NCBI GenBank assembly: GCA_009667805.1
Contig: CM019069.1
Span: forward strand, 90,989,204 to 91,053,203
Direction of reading: 5' to 3'
DNA length: 64,000 nucleotides
Source: Leptobrachium leishanense
Taxonomy: Eukaryota; Chordata; Amphibia; Anura; Megophryidae
Part shown: one piece after another, positions 23,558-34,899 of the stretch
How the letters are laid out: each line of letters begins with the position of its first letter
Numbering within the stretch: position 1 is the stretch's first letter
Program-made: the position numbers and the translations under genes
Notes under the pieces: model-generated
The model's input: only the letters and a program-made list of their open reading frames with translations
Told to the model about the DNA's origin: nothing
Database searches by the model: none

Positions 23558-25062
23558 TAAATAAAATCATATTCGGCACATATTAAACATATTCCTTTTC
23601 CCCAATCAGCATCGAGCTGTTGCTTCAAGTATGGAGCTTCTTTATTTATTTATTTATATATAAAGGATTTTACCAGGAAGGATACATTGAGATTTCTCTC
23701 GTTTTCAAGTACGGCTGGGTCTCTTCACTGTGATACTAGGTCTACCAGACAGGAAATCTTAAAGCCTACTATATGTCCTCAGTAGCATTGGGATGGAGAA
23801 GGGACGGGTGAAGTAATGGGTTGGGTCTCGTCCTTGTGCCCTGGATGGACCCCAAGCGTGTTCCTGTTTGAATCAAAGACAGTGTCTTCTGGATATACAA
23901 TATGGAGAAAACGTTTAAATCCCTTATCATTACAGCATCATAAAGAGCATTAATCTCCTTTCCATAACGTTGGCAAATATAGTGTTGTAGTTTTGTAATG
24001 TCACACAATTCTTATGAATGTGACATTATAGGTATACTGTAGCATATGGCATCTTTTATAATTTAATATAAAGGTCTGTGTTTACCATATGCATTTTTTT
24101 CTTTTTACCATCAAAATAGCATCTAACGGTTACAATTTTTTTTCATGCAGAAACAGGAAACATATGCCATCTCATAGCCATTTATTCAATTTCTTGTAAT
24201 ATTTCCATTGTGGTCTCAAATTTGAAAGTAAATAGATATTCTGTAATCACTTTTGTTTTCCTCTTACTTTCAACCTGGATCCTTTTTTACTGGAAGTGCA
24301 TTCCTTCTCTATATCATAGCTTTTATAGCAGACCAATTCTCTGTGTTTACAAAACATGCTCAATACATAATTGCACAACTAGAAAGTTAATGCATACAAA
24401 AATATAATGGAGGTAATTTGGCTTGCGCAGACTTGTATTTCGAAGTAGTCTAGTCTTCCATCTGTCCTTGTTTGTAAAGAGGAAAATGGGGCAGTCTTTA
24501 ACTGTAAATGTCAAAGGCTTAGCTCTATTACATCATTTCAAACTGAATAGTCACGATAAAGGAATGATGAGATGCCTGAAAATAAGACATTGCCTCTTGT
24601 ATTCAATATTTTTTTTTGAGCAGCCTTGAAATTTCTCATTATTCTTTGGATGCCTGCATATTACAGCTTCCTATACAATGTTTTGGAAGTGCTAATTTAC
24701 AGTAGGCAACTGGAACAGCCAAGCCACAATAGATGTTTGCAATAGGATGAAAACTGTTATGATAATAAGTCGGGCTATTACACTTAACAGCTCACTCTTT
24801 TACAATAACAGTTCAATTAGAATAGTGTCCAATGTAAGCAAATAACCTCTAGACCAGATATGGAAACAGTTCCTAGGAAGTGTTTTAACACCTATAGAAA
24901 ACTGAGACATACAGTGTAAGTAAACAATATTCACAAACTCGCCGTGTACAAATGTTAAGTAGTTAAGTGTAACATTTATTTGTGCTCGTATTATGTCAAT
25001 TATGTCAAATTATAATTATTCCTAGATGTTTCCAGACTATGCTCTATACTTGAAAAACATAC
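23558..25062. other. AT-rich unique sequence, no gene seen
   Basis: No coding signal was recognised apart from the dispersed repeat listed at 23641-23712. Frames at 24210-24407 and 24423-24629 carry no known motif. Confidence 0.5.
23641..23712 (-). repeat. Dispersed repeat tail with GAGAGAAATCTC hairpin
   Basis: Read on the minus strand: ACTTGAAAACGAGAGAAATC, then TCAATGTATCCTTCCTGGTA and AAATC, ending in (TAAA)n. The same words occur on the plus strand at 46762-46805. The A-rich microsatellite end suggests a SINE or LINE 3' tail; the parent element is not identified. Confidence 0.6.
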
Positions 25063-26410
25063 GGCACCATTACATTGTTCACGCTAAAACGGGAACGCAA
25101 AGGAAAAAAACTTGCGCCTGCAGGTTTCTCCTTTGCATTCCCGTTTTAGCGTGATAGTACGATGCAGGCGCTAAAAAAGCAGCCTGCATTGTAATCGGGC
25201 GCCAAGCCCCGGGATGTGCATGACAGCGCTAAGCGCCGCAGCGAGCATACACTCGATGGAATCCATAGGACTCCATTGAGGCTGACGCTGCTGGTCACAC
25301 ATGGCGAAGAGATATCCGGCAGGTCAGCGTAGTGATTCGCAGAGAGAGACTGGGGGACTCCCCCCCCGGTCTCTACCTGCTCCCGGAGGACAGAGGAGGT
25401 GGTTGGAGCCATGGTTCTCGCTATGGGATTAGAGGTGAGTATCTGATTTTTGGGGGGTTCTGGCTGGTGCTGACGGATTCTGCAGCAGCGGAATCTGTTA
25501 GTACCAGGTCCAGGCTGTGGTTAACTTTCGTGTAATTGCAGCTGGATGCTAATTAGCGTTAGTATATTGTAATACTGATGCTCATTAACACTTTGCGCTC
25601 CCCATGTTAAGCATAGGGAGGGCAAAGTACAGTAACCTTGTGCTGAAAAGCGCAAGATACCAAACGCTAACAGAACTTTTTTTAACCCAATAGCGTTTAG
25701 ATTGTAATATGGGTTGCCCGCGCTAAGGCCACCACGGCTAACGTTAACTAGACTTGTGCGCTGATTTTTTTTTCTCGGTTCGGTTCGTTCGGATGTTTCA
25801 AATTTTCGAATCGGCTCGTTTTGGACGATTTCTGTTTCGGTTCGGTTCGGTTCAGCTCGTTTTTCGTATATATTTTTTTTTCGGAATATTGGCCATTTTC
25901 GTGGTTTTGGGTCACTCTGCTCGTTTTTTGTATAGACTTTTTTTCGTGATTTGGGAAATTTTTGGTTTTTTTTGGAACGTCTGTTCTCCTCGTTTCAAAG
26001 TGTCTAACTCTATTCGTTTTGATGTAAACTACTATGGTTTACTTTTTTTTATACTTTAGATATTTTTTTATAATTAATTATTGGTTTGTTTTTCAGATCC
26101 GATAATTCATTCTGTCGATACGATAATTCTGGCGATTCTATTGTTTTTTTTTTTATTAAATAAAGATCCTTTTTTTCTTATGAATATACATTTCACAACT
26201 TTATTTAATCATATTAAAATGGTATGAAAGGAACAAAAAAAATGAACAAAACGATTTAAAAAACGCAAAACTGACCCAACCCAAATGGTCTGACTTTAAA
26301 AATAAAAACCAGAACAAAAGGTTTTAAAACGGAAAAATAGTTGATCAAAATGATCTGAAACGAAAAAAAAAAAACAAATAAAATGATTTAAAACAGACAA
26401 AAAAAATTAA

Positions 26411-27121
26411 CCCTTTCGCTGCTGAGGCATTTAATGGCTTCCCTTCACGCCTTTGTGCGGTCTGCTGCTGAGCTAATTTTTAACAGTTTTGCTCCTCTTG
26501 TTTAAACGCGTTTTGAAGCCTTATTTTATAATATAACCCAGTCATGTTATATATCGTTCTTTCCGGCAGACTCGACAGATTCATAATATATCATTATTAT
26601 ATGTATGCGTCATGTCCTGTCTGTATATTATAACAAAAAATGCAATAGAATTTGAATTTTCAATGTTTTACAAGGTGTAAAGTGTTTTTTTCACATTTTA
26701 ACATGCGAGTGTTTGCGGTTATATTTTATGAGTTGCTTTTTTTAAAAAAATAATTGAAATGGGGACTTGTTATATTTTTTTGGGTGAAAATTACACTATT
26801 TTTAACAAACGCACCCCATACAAAAATCCTTAGTGCAGCATCATTTTTCACATTATAATTGAAATGGCAACAATATTGCTGCATTAACAAAACAAAACAA
26901 AAAAGTAACCTGTTTATTTTTTTTATATATTTTATTATATTTAAATTTTTTATAATGTTTAACATTGTCATGTTTGGTATCGTTGGAAAGGCCATGCTCT
27001 GGTCGATCCAACGATACCAAACATTAACCGATAGCTGCCGCGGATCGAGAAATAGGGGGTTCATTGGAACCCCCTAACTCCACCATTGGTCGCAGTTAGG
27101 GGTTAACTCCAGAACTGACGT
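26411..27121. mobile_element. piggyBac-like element, one end only
   Basis: TTAA (26407-26410) is followed by CCCTTTCGCTGCTGAGGCA. The interior (GTTTAAACGCGTTTTGAAGC, CTGCATTAACAAAAC, a TTTGGTATCGTTGGAAAGGC hairpin, TTAGGGGTTAACTCCAG) follows the order of the 51970-53194 element. Similarity ends about 27121 and the other end is absent. Confidence 0.75.
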
Positions 27122-27711
27122 CATTGTGACGAGGTCTTGGGACTGTCGGCAGCTGCCGTTCCCCCATGCTGTTGTCTTCCTGCAAAGATGTGACCATGTT
27201 GGTGGGCAGCGTCTTAGCGGGCAGCGGTGGGAGAGAGAGAGCTCATGGCTGGGAGGAGGTGTTGCGTGAAGCTGCGAACAGGGACAAATAAACTAGACCT
27301 GAGCCGCACTGAGGATCTTTGGGTTGTGTCGGAGAAGACTTCACGCAGTGCTGCCATCAATATGTTTTGATAAATTCTTGGTTATACAATGAATGTGACT
27401 GTGGACAAAAATCCATGTTGTTGTGACATCGCCTAAGCTTAACGAAACCATGCCACGGTAATCAAATCCGAAGGCAATACAACAAGGTTGTGTTAGTGTG
27501 TGACATTTTTTGGCCAGGCAGGCAGTGTAGAATGTGCACAGTCACATTCATGGCCACAAATATGTTGACAAATTTATGACAAAGGGTCCATAGAAATGTC
27601 AATAAATTGATGTACATATAATTTTAACAGTGTGGAAACCAAGCAATACATATTAACATAAGTAAGGAAAAGCAACGCACACAAACAGGAAAATATAGAA
27701 AAAATATAAAA

Positions 27712-27722
27712 TTTATTTTATT
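27712..27722 (-). promoter_or_regulatory. Polyadenylation signals of the Myb-like gene
   Basis: On the minus strand AATAAAATAAA gives two overlapping AATAAA hexamers about 65 bases after the stop codon at 27787. The distance and exact hexamer are typical of a vertebrate 3' end. Confidence 0.7.
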
Positions 27723-27786
27723 ACATGGCATTGGCAAACTGCCCAACAGGGACACAAACAAACATAGGGGAGGAGGAGGCTGGTCT

Positions 27787-29785
27787 CTACTGCCGTTCCA
27801 GGATGTCAACGGCGTTGTTAATATGCTCCCTGAACTCCTGCAGCAACTCCTGGATGGCTTCGAGGTTGGTGCCAGCCAGGCGTAGCTCACCGATCGCCAT
27901 CCTGATGCTGGACCTGTCCGGTCTGGCTTCTCCTTCTATATATCCAATAAATGAAAGAAGGAAAATACAGTAAGTAAAGCAGGTTTCTATTTTTGACTGA
28001 AAGTCTTGAAAAAATATAACAGTAGTATATACCAGAGCTGGTGGCCTCCTGAGGCTCCGACTCCAACTCCTCCTCCTCCTCCACCACCACCGTCAGCATC
28101 TCTTCCGGTGCTATATCTAAGAAATTAAAGAAATAAAAAATACAGTAAACAACAAAACTGATTTATTTTTGAACAAAAGTCGATGCAAAATACAACAGTA
28201 AAAAAAAAAACCTGGACTGGCGGCCTCCTGCGGCTCCGGCTCCCTCTCTCCATCATCGCCCTCCTCCTGCACCTCCTCCTGCTCCTCCTCCTGCTCCTCC
28301 TCCTGCTCCTCCTCTTGCTCCTCCACCTGCACCTCTTGTGCTATATATAAAAAAAAATTATGAAAATACAGTAAACAAAAAAGTTTCTGTTTTTGACCAA
28401 AAGTCGTTGCAAAATAAAACAGTATATACCAGCGCTGGTGGTCGCCCATGGCTCCCCCTCCTCCTCCACTGGGGCACTGATGCCCGCCGGGGCAGATGCT
28501 GCCTTTGCCTTCCTGTCTTCTGCCAAATCCAAAAAATAACACGTAAATAATGCAGACTGGAAAAAATGGTATATCTATACACTATATTGCCGAAAGTATT
28601 GCGACACCCCTCCACTACCCACTACCACTACCAGCTTGACCCACCACTACTCCCATCTCATAGTTCTAAAGTCACAAAATATTTATTTATTATTTCCCCT
28701 GCACATAGACATATATTACCGTTCAATTATATATTTTTTTCAGAAGTAAACATTACGTTTATTCAATAAAAACTATTATTTGTGTTGTGTGCATACAAAA
28801 CGGAATTGTGCTGACTGCTTTTAGTTATTTTATAGATGGCCTCAGCCTCAACTTCTGCTAATAAAACTGCGGATATAGCAGAAACAACAGAAATCCGCCA
28901 TTTTGTTTTGAAATTTGCATAAAGCGTTCAATGACACTGCTGCAGCAAACTGAATTGCTGCGCTGCAACAATTCAGCAGCTGCTAAGGACGTATTGATCG
29001 CGGCTACTGTTTGGATGCACTTTCAGAAGAACTACATGTCCCATCCTACCACTTAGCAGAGACGCAGAGATTTTTTGTTGATGCGTTTGCGCAGGTGGGA
29101 GCCAATATTGGGCAAGCTGCGGGTCATCTCATATGCATCACTCAATCACAACAACCTCCCCCCCCAGCACACTACAGTACACAGTGCCAAAAGAAATCCA
29201 GCATTGTAATTTCATCTACATACATCAAATATCACAATTTTCACGAATACGTAAAATCACAAAAAAGAAGAGCTATGGCAAAAATGCATGTAGGAGTCCT
29301 GAAAATGCAAAGCTATATACATTGCATAAAAAAAAGGACTAGAACAATCAACGTATTTCTGTGCACATTAGCACATGCAAGCACATTATTATTATTATAA
29401 GGATTTATATAGCGCCAACAGTTTGCGCAGCGCTTTACAATATAACATGACACGTACGTTTGGCTATGACACGCTGGATGTGCCTCAGCTGCTCCTCCTC
29501 GCGTGCCTTCAGGTCGGACCAGCGTTTTCGGAGCTCGTCCTTCGTCCGGTCTTTTCCAAACAACTCCAGGATGGTGGTGCAAAGTTTATTAAGGATACGG
29601 TCCTTGCGCGGGTTATTCTTTCTGCCATAAGGGCCCTTACGGCAGTTGTAATCTCTTTTGTCAAAGATGCGGACCAGCTCCAACATCTCCTCAAATGCCA
29701 TGTTGCTGGCCCGCTTCTTCCTGGGTGGTGTCTCTGGGGAAGCAGATGAGGAGGTGTCCGAATGGGACTCTCTTCTTTGAGCCAT
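27787..29785 (-). CDS. Myb/SANT-like DNA-binding protein, five exons, 259 aa
   Basis: Exons in transcript order are 29785-29458, 28519-28430, 28340-28212, 28116-28033 and 27935-27787. All introns are GT-AG and phase 1, and the joined 780 nt read without a stop to TAG. The start is the ATG at 29785-29783; an in-frame ATG two codons upstream is possible. Exon 1 (residues 1-109) has a Ser-rich start (SDTSSSASPETPPRKKRA), then a Myb/SANT-like helix set, EEMLELVRIFDKRDY to KDELRKRWSDLKAREEE, like the Myb proteins encoded by Harbinger transposons. Exons 2-4 (about 110-210) are acidic duplicates ending in EPWATTSAG, EPQEAASPG and EPQEATSSG. Exon 5 ends in an amphipathic coil (GTNLEAIQELLQEF). By family knowledge it should bind transposon DNA or a transposase in the nucleus; that role is inference. 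An NRF1-type site and AATAAA signals bracket it. Confidence 0.8.
27936..28429 (-). repeat. Tandemly duplicated intron-exon units inside the Myb-like gene
   Basis: Introns 2 (28341-28429), 3 (28117-28211) and 4 (27936-28032) are 89-97 nt and align with one another: each has a GACTTT(T)G(G/T)TCAAAAA-like segment followed by TTTACTGTATTTT before the acceptor. The exon ends alongside them are also related (EPxxQEAxSxG). The gene therefore grew by duplicating a whole acidic exon plus its intron; phase 1 at both ends keeps the frame open. Confidence 0.85.
28572..28612. mobile_element. Tc1/mariner terminal repeat remnant
   Basis: ACACTATATTGCCGAAAGTA followed by TTGCGACACC is close to a widespread vertebrate Tc1-type terminal repeat. 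No opposite end or transposase was found; it lies in intron 1 of the Myb-like gene. Confidence 0.5.
29385..29445 (-). mobile_element. LINE/SINE tail fragment in intron 1
   Basis: On the minus strand TTGTAAAGCGCTGCGCAAAC, then TGTTGGCGCTATATAAATCC and (TAA)n. This resembles the AGCGCTGCGG... (AAT)n tail of the L2 copy ending at 34886. It lies just downstream of the first splice donor of the Myb-like gene. Confidence 0.6.
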
Positions 29786-29884
29786 GATCATATAAATTAT
29801 AAATTCAATTTTTTTTGGCCTGTCAAAAAATTTTCAAAACTCTCTCTACAAAAATGGCTCAATAAAGTTTACGACATCCGCGCG

Positions 29885-29896
29885 TGCGCATGCGCG
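29885..29896. promoter_or_regulatory. NRF1-type site in the putative promoter of the Myb-like gene
   Basis: TGCGCATGCGCG matches the consensus YGCGCAYGCGCR at every position. It sits in a small CpG-rich patch (29877-29906) about 100 bases upstream of the start codon, where a TATA-less promoter would be expected. The function is inferred from sequence only. Confidence 0.55.
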
Positions 29897-30433
29897 ACCA
29901 GCGGACGAATCGGATCCGATTACGACAGACAGAATTATCGTATCGACAGAATTATCGGATCATTGGAAACAAGTGATACACATTACAAATCCAAAATTTA
30001 CAGAATCAGCGATATAACCGATAATAGTTAAATATACGATGTCCAAAATCACCGAAATGGAACCGAAATCACGAATGGAACCGAAATCATGAATAGAGCG
30101 AAAATAAATTTTGATTTGACACATTTCAAGTCCATTCGAAAACTCTGAAAATTTTTCGTTTCGCCTGGGAAAACTTTTCGGGTCTGCCGGTTTTCGGATC
30201 CGATCCGATTCGGAAATTCGGCGAATACGAAGACGCGAATCGGGAAATTTCGTGAAAATTTTGAAATTCCGAAACCCGAAACGCACATCCCTAACGTTAA
30301 CGCTCACTCAGGTGAGCGCTAATGATGGCACCAAGAATGTAATGGTGCCCATAGCCTATAGTTTCTATCACATAAAAATATAGAAATCCATAGAAAGACA
30401 AATGACCAATTACTAAGTCTAATCATATACATT

Positions 30434-30990
30434 AAACCCTTAAGGACCGCTGATGTACTATGTACGTCCTGCCCATAGTACGTCAGCGGCTCCTAACCTC
30501 CCTCCCTCCCGATACTCACCTTCCTTGCCGGCTCCCACGGCGTCTATGGCAAGCTTCAAGCTTGCCTCGCCGTTTTCTGGGGGCCGGCTGATCTGATGAT
30601 GTCATCACGCTGCGTGATGATGTCATTGGCAGGCGCCAAAGGTGAAAATACAGGCAAGGGAGGGGGGCTCCTTTGGAGCCCTCTATCTCCCCAACCATGT
30701 AAGCTACAGTGATGATTTTTGCACCGCTGGAAAGGGGAGCATAATTTCACTGCCGGATCGCGATTCGGCGCTAATTGGCGCCAAAACGCGATTCGAACCT
30801 GGAGGGGGCTGACATCTTGGATGTCAGCCAAGCCTCCAGGCCCCCCCACCCACTGACAACCTCACCATATGTGTGAGGATGTCAGTGGGCCAGTTAACCC
30901 TCTAGCTGCCATGTTGAGATAAGGAGATCCAAAGGATCCCCCTATCTCCCGATCCGTGGCAGCTAGATGGTCATATTTGATCATGGCCTT
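30434..30990. mobile_element. GC-rich hairpin-bearing repeat, related to piggyBac-like family
   Basis: It starts CCCTTAAGGACCGCTGATGT with a hairpin formed by ACTATGTACGTCCTG and CCATAGTACGTCAG. Further hairpins include GCTGACATCTTGGATGTCAGC and ATCCCCCTATCTCCCGATCC-type segments shared with the 51970-53194 element. GGTGAGTAT is present on the minus strand at 30512-30520. The right boundary is unclear. Confidence 0.5.
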
Positions 30991-32650
30991 TCAATGATTA
31001 AATCGTATAGACTCTATTCCTGGCTCAGTTAGAAGTTGACCTCTTTATTGGTGTTCTGACGCTGGTATTTTTTCCTGGAGTTCATTGGTCTTCTTGAAGA
31101 CCCACGTGATTGTGTAGCAAGGTCGTGTTGTGGTATGCAGCAAGAAGAGGCAACAGAAGAAATACTGTTTAAAACAGTTACAGATGAACTGTTTCCTCCA
31201 GCCCCTCTGGACGCTCCCTTCACATTGTGACCTTAGAGTATCATTTGCTTATCTAAAAATCCAGTTTGAATCCTGATCTGGATATGGCAGCTGCTGTTAC
31301 TACCTATAACTACAGCACGCTCATCCTCCACAGGCAGGGAGTTGAGCAATCACAATCACATCTAGCCAATACAATGACTCTCAAAACGAGCACATTTAGT
31401 GCTGTTTGCTGGTCAGGAATGTACTATATTCTCAACCTATATCCGGAAAGGCCAATTCTAATCAGTGCAATGTGAATAACAGCTCTCTGGGCAGGGGAAA
31501 TTGTAGATCTTACAATAAAATACTACCCACCCCCTTGGGAACTTCTAGCTCTTGCTTCACAGCCAACACACCAGTGTATACTGAGTGAATGAAAGGGATA
31601 AAGCAGGACAATAAAATGTAGGAGGGTTCTCCTTTCTCTTACATTCTCCCATTATTGAATCCTTTGAGCATAAGTTCTATGCTGATATATCTTTCTACCA
31701 TTAGAAATGAAGGATGGATGAATTAAAGAAGTATCGATGGCTTCTGCGGACAAGTCAGCAGATCAATGCTGAAACAATACATAACAATGGGTAGACAGAG
31801 TATCCGGTATGTGTTAATGATTAAGAGCTCGATTATTACTTGAATGCAGAGATTATATGTATGGTTAGCGTTTATTTTACTTATACTTTCCCTGTCCTTT
31901 CCTTCTGTCTTTTGTCTTGATGCCTGCTGTGAGTCTGCTAGCATTGTCACTAATAAACAGACATGCCATTATCCATATATAATGCAGAAACGATAGCATG
32001 TGTCCTACTAAATAATAGTATGTTAATTAACTTAGAGTGCCATCTTTTTTCATTAGCTGTTGACCAGTAACATAATTAAATCTGTTTATAAGCCGGTGCA
32101 TTTTTTTTGTTTAAATGTTAAATGCGGACTACAGCTGTCAGTTTCCCAGCACATTTCCACTCCACTTTATTAGAAAATTGATTGATAGACCAGCCATCTG
32201 AAGAGAACTGCAGTTGAACAGAAATGCCATCCTTGTTCATTTTCAAGCCATATCACTGTGAGAACAGACTAAAATGGATTTTGCAATCTTCATTTCTTTA
32301 CCGGCAATTATAATTAAAATAACTAAAACTTGTAACGCCTGATGATTTAACAGGCACGGCGAAAACCTCTATAGTTAATGGTACAGAGTGGATTACAAAA
32401 GACCAAAATAGAATGTATTGCATTTGCTTTCAATACTGTGACAGCGGCTAGCCTTCCTTCAGTTCACGTACAAAGCTTTTCATTCTGTTTTATTCTGAAT
32501 TATATCATAAAACCTGTGACTCACAATGTTCAACTCTTGGTTCAAGGAATAAGTGTTAAGTAAAACATTGATAAGGGGAACTTTTTAAAGCATATTATAA
32601 CTGTACAAAATGCTCTGATAGGTTAAGCCAAATGTCACTCCTAAGGGACT
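30991..32650. other. AT-rich unique sequence, no gene seen
   Basis: No recognised gene or repeat. Small open frames lack family signatures. Confidence 0.5.
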
Positions 32651-34886
32651 GGGACTGACCACTATAACACCACACTTATCTCTGCCCTAGACACGCTTGC
32701 TCCTCTTCGACTCTGTAAGGCCCCACGCTGCCAGCTTCAGCCCTGGCACACCCTCCAGACATGCTACCTGCAAAGATGCTCCCACACTGCAGAGCGTGCC
32801 TGGAGGAAATCCCGCTCTGAAGCTGATTTTGTTCACTTCAAGTTTATTCTCCAGTCATACACCTCTGCCCTCCACTTGGCCAAACAATTGTTCTTCTCAT
32901 CTCTTATATCTTCGCTGTCCTCCAACCTTAAACGGCTCTGGTCCACCTTCAACACCCTCTTCTACCCACCTGCACCTCCCCCCTCAGCTGCCTTCAGCGC
33001 TCAAGACCTGGCAGATTTCTTCATCAGTAAAACTCTAACTATCAGAAGCAACATCCCAACACAAGATAGTGATCTGCCACCTCCACTCCCAGAAGCCCCC
33101 TCTGCCACCCTCTGCCGCTTCCTCCCAGCCACTGATGAGGAAGTCAATTCCTTATTGTCCTCCTCACATCTCACCACATGCCCGCTCGACCCCATTCCCT
33201 CACATCTAATTCCTCCCCTCTCCTCCTCCCTCACCCCTGTTCTCACACACATCTTCAACCTATCTCTCTCATCCGGCTCCTTCCCATCCGCCTTCAAACA
33301 TGCGCTAGTTACCCCGTTACTAAAGAAACCATCCCTCGATCCCAACTCTCCATCCAAATACCGTCCTGTATCCCTGCTTCCCTTCACATCTAAGCTCTTA
33401 GAAAAACTAGTCTTCAACCGCCTCTCCCTCTTCCTGTCATCCAATTCCCTACTTGTCCCCCTGCAGTCTGGCTTCCGTCCCCTACACTCAGCTGAAACTG
33501 CCCTCACTAAAGTCACCAACGACCTCCTAACTGCTAAAAAACACGGCCACTATTCTATTCTCATCCTGCTTGACCTCTCGGCTGCTTTTGACACTGTTGA
33601 CCACCCCCTCCTTCTACAGACCCTCAACTCTCTTGGTCTCGGTGACACTGCACTTGCTTGGGTTGACTCCTATTTATCCAACAGGTCCTTCTCTGTGTCC
33701 TTTTGCTGGTAACTCCTCCTCTTCATTGCCTCTATCTGTTGGTGTACCTCAAGGCTCTGTCCTTGGTCCTCTGCTCTTTTCCACCTACACCTCCTCCCTG
33801 GGCAAAATCATTAACAGCTTTGGCTTTAATTACCACCTCTACGCTGATGACACTCAGATCTACCTCTCTACCCCTGATCTCTCTCCCCCTGTCCTTTCCA
33901 AAGTCAGCGACTGTTTATCTGGCATCTCCTCCTGGATGGCCTCCCACCACCTTAAGATCAACATGTCCAAGACGGAGCTCCTACTAATTCCTCCCTCTAA
34001 TGCCTCCCCACCTCCTGACTTCTCTATCACGGTGGAGGGTATCACCATCTCCCCATCAAACCAGGTTCGCTGTCTTGGAATTACACTTGACTCTGCTCTT
34101 TCCTTCATCCCCCATGTCCAGTCTCTTTCCTCCTCCTGCCGATACCAACTGCGTAATATTTCCAGAATTCGGCCATTTCTTACCGCTGTCACCACGAAAC
34201 AACTCATACAAGCCCTGGTAATCTCCCGACTTGACTATTGCAATAATCTCTTATCTGGCCTCCCTCTGTCCCACCTCTCCCCCCTACAATCCATCCTGAA
34301 CGCCTCACCCGCCGCTCTGTCTCTGCCGCTCCCCTCTGCGAGTCCCTTCACTGGCTCCCCATCCACTGCAGAATTAAATTTAAAATCCTTACCCTGACCT
34401 ACAAAACCCTCACTAACTCAGCTCCCCACTACCTGTCCTCACTAATCACCAAATACACCCCAGCCCGCTCCCTACGGTCAAACAGCGACCTGCGCCTAGC
34501 GTCTCCCTGCATCACCTCTTCCCATGATAGACTGCAGGACTTCTCACGCGCAGCCCCCATTCTCTGGAACGCTCTCCCTCATATGACCAGACTTTCCCCT
34601 AATTTCTCTTCCTTCAAACGCTCCCTTAAAGCATTCCTATTTAGGGAAGCCTACCACCCAACTCACTGATGCAACCATCAATCATTCTCACCTTGCAGTC
34701 CTCTCCTCCTGTTTCCAACCCCAACCCTTCTAGATTGTGAGTTCCTACGGGAATAGGGCCCTCATCTCCTCCTGTACTGTTTGTCAAATGTTGTACAATG
34801 TATTGTAACCCTGTCTATACTGTGCCTATTGTACAGCGCTGCGGAATATGCTGCCGCTTTATAAATTAATAATAATAATAATAATC
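32650..34886 (+). pseudogene. L2-clade LINE reverse transcriptase, 5'-truncated
   Basis: The reading frame starts within the linker after the endonuclease ([19 protein letters not shown] at 32669). Then come the RT blocks: [82 protein letters not shown], the active-site YADDTQIY (33840-33863), and [17 protein letters not shown]. The C-terminus has [25 protein letters not shown] and a stop at 34667-34669. There are two frameshifts, near 33700 and near 34290-34345. The 3' end reads ACAGCGCTGCGGAATATGCT then (AAT)n. Catalytic residues are kept, unlike the copy at 17850-20397, so it is younger, but it is not functional. Confidence 0.93.
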
Positions 34887-34899
34887 AAGTAAAAGCAAA

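Larger units (their letters stand above)
25749..30293 (-). mobile_element. 4,545-bp hAT-like element carrying a spliced Myb-like gene
   Basis: Ends are TAGACTTGTGCGC and, inverted, TAGGGATGTGCGTTTCGGG. Perfect target copies ACGTTAAC lie at 25741-25748 and 30294-30301. Subterminal inverted copies of GATCCGATAATTC and TCGATACGATAATTCTG (about 26096-26133 and 29925-29962) show that the ends extend inward at least 350 bases on both sides. The core holds a complete five-exon gene on the minus strand. A truncated piggyBac-like element sits in the left arm. No frame resembling a hAT or Harbinger transposase was seen, so the element looks non-autonomous for cutting but retains an intact accessory gene. 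Confidence 0.85.
25063..30349. mobile_element. GC-rich MITE (copy B) split by a later 4.5-kb insertion
   Basis: The left end GGCACCATTACATTGTTC at 25063 is matched by AATGTAATGGTGCC ending at 30349. The left part has a hairpin (CTAAAACGGGAACGCAAAGG against CCTTTGCATTCCCGTTTTAG, 25084-25150) and shares GACTCCATTGAGGCT and GCCTGCAGGTTTCTCC words with copies A, C and D. It also carries GGTGAGTAT at 25434-25442. The segment 25749-30293 interrupts it near its right end within ACGTTAAC. Without that insertion the MITE is about 730 bp. Confidence 0.7.

Noticed and set aside
28258..28335. CTCCTC-rich stretch as a plain microsatellite
   Set aside because: It is in frame within exon 3 of the Myb-like gene, encoding the acidic EEEQ repeats, with splice sites at both ends.
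28117..28542. Long minus-strand single-exon frames with Glu/Gln-rich and Phe/Leu-rich parts
   Set aside because: These read through introns of the five-exon Myb-like gene; the hydrophobic stretches are translated T-rich intron sequence.
32697..33038. 113-codon plus-strand frame at the start of the L2 copy
   Set aside because: It is out of frame with the L2 protein; the true frame runs from about 32669 with L2-like sequence.
33001..33519. 172-codon minus-strand open frame
   Set aside because: It is the antisense shadow of the L2 reverse transcriptase frame, which shows clear conserved RT blocks on the plus strand.
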